A stretch of 8,937 nucleotides of DNA, taken from the NCBI GenBank assembly GCA_030672445.1, contig DAOVGK010000037.1:1-8937 (forward strand), read 5' to 3'. This document shows, in pieces, positions 6,528-8,937 of this stretch. The notes beneath the pieces were generated by a model. That model had not been told where the DNA came from. It saw nothing but the letters and a program-made list of their open reading frames with translations, and did not search any database. The first letter of the stretch is position 1, and each line of letters opens with the position of its first letter. Both the position numbers and the translations under genes were made by a program. This DNA comes from Candidatus Aerophobota bacterium. GTDB lineage: Bacteria > Aerophobota > Aerophobia > Aerophobales > AE-B3A.

Positions 6528-6582
6528 CGGACTTTTTTGATCTTGACTTTGTTTTCGACTTCGGACTTAGAACATCGGACTT
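6528..6582. repeat. Degenerate heptamer repeat (CGGACTT units) in the xseB-DUF212 spacer
   Basis: CGGACTT occurs exactly at 6528-6534, 6562-6568 and 6576-6582. The last two are in 14-base register, and heptads in the same register between and before them (TCGACTT 6555-6561, AGAACAT 6569-6575) match CGGACTT or CGGACAT at five of seven positions. TTGACTT at 6543-6549 is a further relic. On the opposite strand the unit reads AAGTCCG. The pattern suits a decayed tandem heptamer array rather than coding sequence. The surrounding spacer (6445-6637) holds no ORF, RNA gene or convincing promoter that I can see; the AGGTGG of the DUF212 gene is at its left end. Confidence 0.5.
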
Positions 6583-6637
6583 GAGACAATTTTCTTGTCC
6601 ATTTTGTGGTAATTTGTTAAATCTGGTAGCTCGTTAC

Positions 6638-6946
6638 CTAATTTTCCTCATCCTGAAAAAGAAAATCTGATGAGGGCTCTTTTTTAAGATTCTCGGCTTT
6701 CCCGCTTTTTTCTTTTTCTTCGGTGATTCTTTCTCCTGCCCAATCTTTTAGTCTAAATTTATCTCCTTCCTTTATTAAAACCTGAATCTTTTTCTCTGCC
6801 TCTTCTAACCTTTTTTCACAAAATCCGATTAATTTCATCCCCTCTTCAAATCTCTCCAGAGCTCCATCCAGGGAAAGATTACCCTCCTCCAGTTCCTGAG
6901 TAATTTTTTCCAGTCTCTCCATGGCTTCCTCAAACTTCACTCTCAT
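6638..6946 (-). CDS. xseB: Exodeoxyribonuclease VII small subunit
   Basis: Small helical subunit of exonuclease VII, several copies of which wrap the XseA helices to form the enzyme that digests single-stranded DNA from either end in mismatch and recombination repair. The core KFEEAMERLEKITQELEEGNLSLDGALERFEEGMKLI...C...L..AE.KIQVLI (4-58) is the canonical two-helix hairpin. The protein is 102 residues against a usual 70-80. The excess is a hydrophilic Lys/Glu-rich C-terminal tail from about residue 70, ending in an acidic DFLFQDEEN. The ATG at 6946 fits the family N terminus and has a GAGGGAGG run just upstream, inside the end of xseA. The 17-bp overlap with xseA implies translational coupling and balanced subunit synthesis. 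The stop is TAG at 6638-6640. Confidence 0.93.
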   Translation of the reverse strand: MRVKFEEAMERLEKITQELEEGNLSLDGALERFEEGMKLIGFCEKRLEEAEKKIQVLIKEGDKFRLKDWAGERITEEKEKSGKAENLKKEPSSDFLFQDEEN

Positions 6947-8279
6947 CCTCCCTCTCGTAAACCCGAGAATATAGTGTCCCCCTATGTAGCTTTATCCTTA
7001 CCCTTTCTCCTTTCTTAACCTGCTTATAGGCCGTAATTATCTCTCCCTTGGGATAATTAAAGCAAATGCTGTAGCCCCTCTTCAGAATAGATAAAGGAGA
7101 AAGATCCCTCAGTCGGTTTTTCCCGGAAGATAGCTTCTCTTTTTCTTTTTCTATTCTCATCTTTCCCAGGCTCTCTAATTTTTCCCGCAGTCTATCTAGT
7201 TTGTCCTTCGAAAGGTTTATTCTTTTCAAGGGAGACGATTGCCTCAAACCGTAGACAAGACTTGAAAGTCGATTTCTTGCTAGCTCCTGCTTCTGAACAA
7301 GGCACGAACCTATCCTCCTTTCAAAGTCATCTATTTCCTGTCCAAGATCCTCTATTCTCCGGTAAGGCTGTCGGAAGACAAGAGAACTCTTTATTTTATC
7401 GAGATCAGCATGAGCAGTATCCAGATAGTTATTTATATGATGAGAGATTCTCTGCTGCTGACCTTTTAACGACTCAAGGAGGTCTTTCTTTTTTGGAATT
7501 ATGAGTTCGGCTGCGGCTGAAGGAGTGGGAGCTCTCTCATCAGCTACAAAGTCGGAGATAGTTACATCTATTTCGTGTCCTACGGCAGATACAATGGGGA
7601 TGCGAGAATCATAAATGGCCTCGGCGACTATCCGCTCATTAAAACTGAAAAGGTCCTCGAAAGATCCTCCCCCTCTTCCCACGATTATTGCATCAACTTT
7701 ACCGTAATCATTTAGATCCCGAATGGCTTGAGCGATCTCCTCCGGAGCTTCTTCTCCCTGAACCCGGCAGGGAGAAAGAACAATCTCCACATTGGGAAAA
7801 CGTCCATCCAGAACAGTAAGGATATCTCTGATAGCCGCCCCTTCAGGGGAGGTAACCACTCCTATCCTCTGGGGAAGATAGGGTAGGGGAACTTTGTGTT
7901 CGGGCTCAAAGTAGCCCTGACGCTTGAGTTCTTCTTTTAACTGCTCAAATCTAAGATAGAGAACACCTTCCCCTAGAGGAAGAATCTCCTGGACATAGAG
8001 CTGATACTTTCCTTGAGGTTTATAAACTCCTACACTTCCCCGGGCTGCGACTTCCAGTCCATTCTTAAGGGTAAACTTTAGAGTATCGGCCCTATCCTGA
8101 AACATAATGCAGGAAAGAAGGCTTTCTTCATCTTTGAGGGCAAAATATAGATGTCGGGAAGGTGCCCTAAAATTTGAAATCTCACCTCTTACCCAGATAT
8201 CTTGCAGGGCCTCATCCCCTTCCACTAGCCTTTTTATATACCTGGTAATCTCACCTACCGTATAGATATGCACTGGCAT
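6930..8279 (-). CDS. xseA: Exodeoxyribonuclease VII large subunit
   Basis: Catalytic subunit of exonuclease VII, cytosolic, degrading single-stranded DNA to oligonucleotides. At 449 residues it is typical. The N-terminal OB-fold (about 1-105) has IWVRGEISNF (28-37) and HLYFALKDE (43-51). The catalytic domain has the conserved IGVVTSPEGAAIRDIL (139-154), VGRGGGSFEDLFSFNERIVAEAI (200-222), SAVGHEIDVTISDFVADERAPTPSAAAEL (231-259) with Asp238 and the conserved His235/Asp243 region. A charged coiled-coil (about 265-390), the XseB-docking arm, follows, and then the C-terminal RGYSI strand segment. The ATG at 8279 matches the family N terminus, but its ribosome site is weak (an A-rich AGAAAAGAAAA run). 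It overlaps xseB by 17 bp and is probably transcribed from the candidate promoter at 8324-8351. Identification is secure. Confidence 0.97.
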   Translation of the reverse strand: MPVHIYTVGEITRYIKRLVEGDEALQDIWVRGEISNFRAPSRHLYFALKDEESLLSCIMFQDRADTLKFTLKNGLEVAARGSVGVYKPQGKYQLYVQEILPLGEGVLYLRFEQLKEELKRQGYFEPEHKVPLPYLPQRIGVVTSPEGAAIRDILTVLDGRFPNVEIVLSPCRVQGEEAPEEIAQAIRDLNDYGKVDAIIVGRGGGSFEDLFSFNERIVAEAIYDSRIPIVSAVGHEIDVTISDFVADERAPTPSAAAELIIPKKKDLLESLKGQQQRISHHINNYLDTAHADLDKIKSSLVFRQPYRRIEDLGQEIDDFERRIGSCLVQKQELARNRLSSLVYGLRQSSPLKRINLSKDKLDRLREKLESLGKMRIEKEKEKLSSGKNRLRDLSPLSILKRGYSICFNYPKGEIITAYKQVKKGERVRIKLHRGTLYSRVYEREDESEV

Positions 8280-8323
8280 TTTTCTTTTCTAAACCTGAAC
8301 TGTCGCTTCACTGAGATAACTGT

Positions 8324-8351
8324 AAAATAGCAAATCCTCCTTCCTTGTCAA
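8324..8351 (-). promoter_or_regulatory. Candidate promoter of xseA-xseB
   Basis: On the minus strand a perfect TTGACA (complement of 8346-8351) precedes TATTTT (complement of 8324-8329; four of six matches) by 16 bases, about 45 bp before the xseA ATG. It lies in the 168-bp region shared with the divergent dehydrogenase gene. That region holds nothing else I can name. Confidence 0.45.
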
Positions 8352-8396
8352 ATTTAATCGCCAGTAGCCCAAAGGAAATCCCGATTCCGGTACAGG

Positions 8397-8402
8397 TTGA
8401 CA
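8397..8402 (+). promoter_or_regulatory. Possible -35 element of the dehydrogenase gene
   Basis: A perfect TTGACA faces the dehydrogenase gene, with a second TTGACT at 8414-8419. Neither has a good -10 at normal spacing: the best after the first is TACGCT at 8419-8424, three of six matches with a 16-base gap. It is a weak candidate only. Confidence 0.2.
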
Positions 8403-8432
8403 AAAATTCTATTTTGACTACGCTGCATTGAA

Positions 8433-8438
8433 AGAGGA
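8433..8438 (+). promoter_or_regulatory. Shine-Dalgarno favouring the GTG start of the dehydrogenase
   Basis: AGAGGA lies nine bases before GTG 8448 but 24 bases before the in-frame ATG 8463, so it supports the GTG. Confidence 0.5.
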
Positions 8439-8447
8439 AAAAGAACC

Positions 8448-8937
8448 GTGACCAATAATAGAATGAAAGTAGTGGTGACCGATTACGACTACCCTTCCCT
8501 TGATCTGGAAAGAAAAGTATTAGAAGAAATTGATCCTGAGTTTGTAGGAGCTCACTGCACCACCGAGGAGGAGGTCATAGCGGCTGCTAAGGATGCTGAT
8601 GGTATACTCAATCAATATGCTCCCCTAACCGGGAGAGTAATCAAATCTCTTGATAGATGCAAAGTTATCTGTCGTTATGGTATAGGAGTAGATAATATTG
8701 ATGTGAAGGCAGCTACTGAACGAGGAATCATTGTGGCTAACGTTCCGGGTTACTGTGTTGATGAGGTATCCACTCATGCAATGGCCTTGATCCTCGCCTG
8801 TGCCCGAAAGGTAGCTCACCTTTCTACCACAGTAAAAAGGGGGAAATGGGATTTTATGCTGGGAAAGCCCTTATTCCGATCCCGGGGTAGAGTCCTGGGT
8901 CTCTTTGGTCTGGGAAGAATTGGTAAGGCTGTAGCTC
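8448..8937 (+). CDS. D-isomer-specific 2-hydroxyacid dehydrogenase (CtBP/PGDH-like), 3'-truncated
   Basis: N-terminal half of an NAD-dependent D-2-hydroxyacid dehydrogenase, cut by the window end after about 163 residues of an expected 310-340. Frame from GTG 8448: MTNNRMKVVVTDYDYPSLDLERKV and onward. The substrate-domain block CRYGIGVDNIDVKAATERGIIVANVPG (about 74-100) includes the family's R-x-G-x-G-x-D-N-I-D signature. CVDEVSTHAMALILACAR and the start of the Rossmann domain, VLGLFGLGRIGKAVA with GxGxxG, follow just before the edge. The opening VTDYDYPSLDLE and ADGILNQYAPLT resemble the C-terminal-binding-protein-like branch more than classical SerA, but the substrate (3-phosphoglycerate or another 2-keto acid) cannot be decided and the catalytic Arg/Glu/His are beyond the window. 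ATG 8463 is an alternative start that removes five residues. The gene is divergent from xseA. Confidence 0.88.
   Translation, partial: MTNNRMKVVVTDYDYPSLDLERKVLEEIDPEFVGAHCTTEEEVIAAAKDADGILNQYAPLTGRVIKSLDRCKVICRYGIGVDNIDVKAATERGIIVANVPGYCVDEVSTHAMALILACARKVAHLSTTVKRGKWDFMLGKPLFRSRGRVLGLFGLGRIGKAVA

Noticed and set aside
6445..6637. CRISPR-like array in the repeat-bearing spacer
   Set aside because: Units are only seven bases, degenerate and without spacers of constant length; no cas genes are present.
6610..6637. Intrinsic terminator after xseB
   Set aside because: Only a four-base GGTA/TACC stem can be drawn just after the stop, with no T-tract on the transcript strand.
8625..8819. Minus-strand 64-residue ORF opposite the dehydrogenase
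   Set aside because: The plus-strand frame encodes a conserved hydroxyacid dehydrogenase running to the window end; the antisense ORF has no support.

Overview
The window looks like ordinary chromosomal housekeeping DNA from a free-living diderm (two-membrane) bacterium of moderate GC content. The diderm call rests on the gene at 3027-3986 (minus), which encodes a signal-peptide-bearing outer-membrane beta-barrel of the PorV/UPF0164 type ending in Phe. The codon use, the mixed ATG/GTG/TTG starts and the clear Shine-Dalgarno sites fit an uncultured anaerobic lineage of the Omnitrophota/Aerophobota kind. That placement is only a guess; I cannot place the phylum from the sequence alone.

Layout. 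(1) 2-1836, plus strand: the tail of a glycolytic operon, with pgk (5'-truncated by the window edge), tpiA and secG packed with almost no spacing. (2) 1948-3012, plus: an M42-family metal-dependent aminopeptidase after a 111-bp gap that carries a perfect TATAAT -10 box and an inverted repeat. (3) 3027-3986, minus: the PorV-like barrel protein, convergent with the peptidase and with its own near-consensus promoter at 4066-4094. (4) 4110-6444, minus: a probable operon reading DUF212/divergent-PAP2 membrane protein, then nadK (NAD kinase), then trxB (thioredoxin reductase). (5) 6445-6637: a 193-bp spacer holding a degenerate heptameric tandem repeat. (6) 6638-8279, minus: xseA and xseB, the two exonuclease VII subunits, overlapping by 17 bp. 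(7) 8448-8937, plus: the 5' part of a D-2-hydroxyacid dehydrogenase of the C-terminal-binding-protein/phosphoglycerate-dehydrogenase group, cut by the window end and divergent from xseA.

How the genes relate. PGK and TIM are consecutive lower-glycolysis enzymes, and secG riding behind tpiA is a common bacterial arrangement. On the minus strand, xseA-xseB followed by a DUF212 gene and nadK resembles the xse-isoprenoid-nadK cluster of many bacteria, here without ispA/dxs/tlyA. NadK makes NADP+, and TrxB, next in the operon, consumes NADPH, so the two are metabolically linked.

I found no CRISPR array, transposase, phage gene, rRNA, tRNA or recognisable riboswitch, and no convincing new multi-gene system. 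No gene-free stretch exceeds 193 bp. The most unusual items are the heptamer repeat, the stand-alone PorV-like protein and the homopolymer runs inside nadK.
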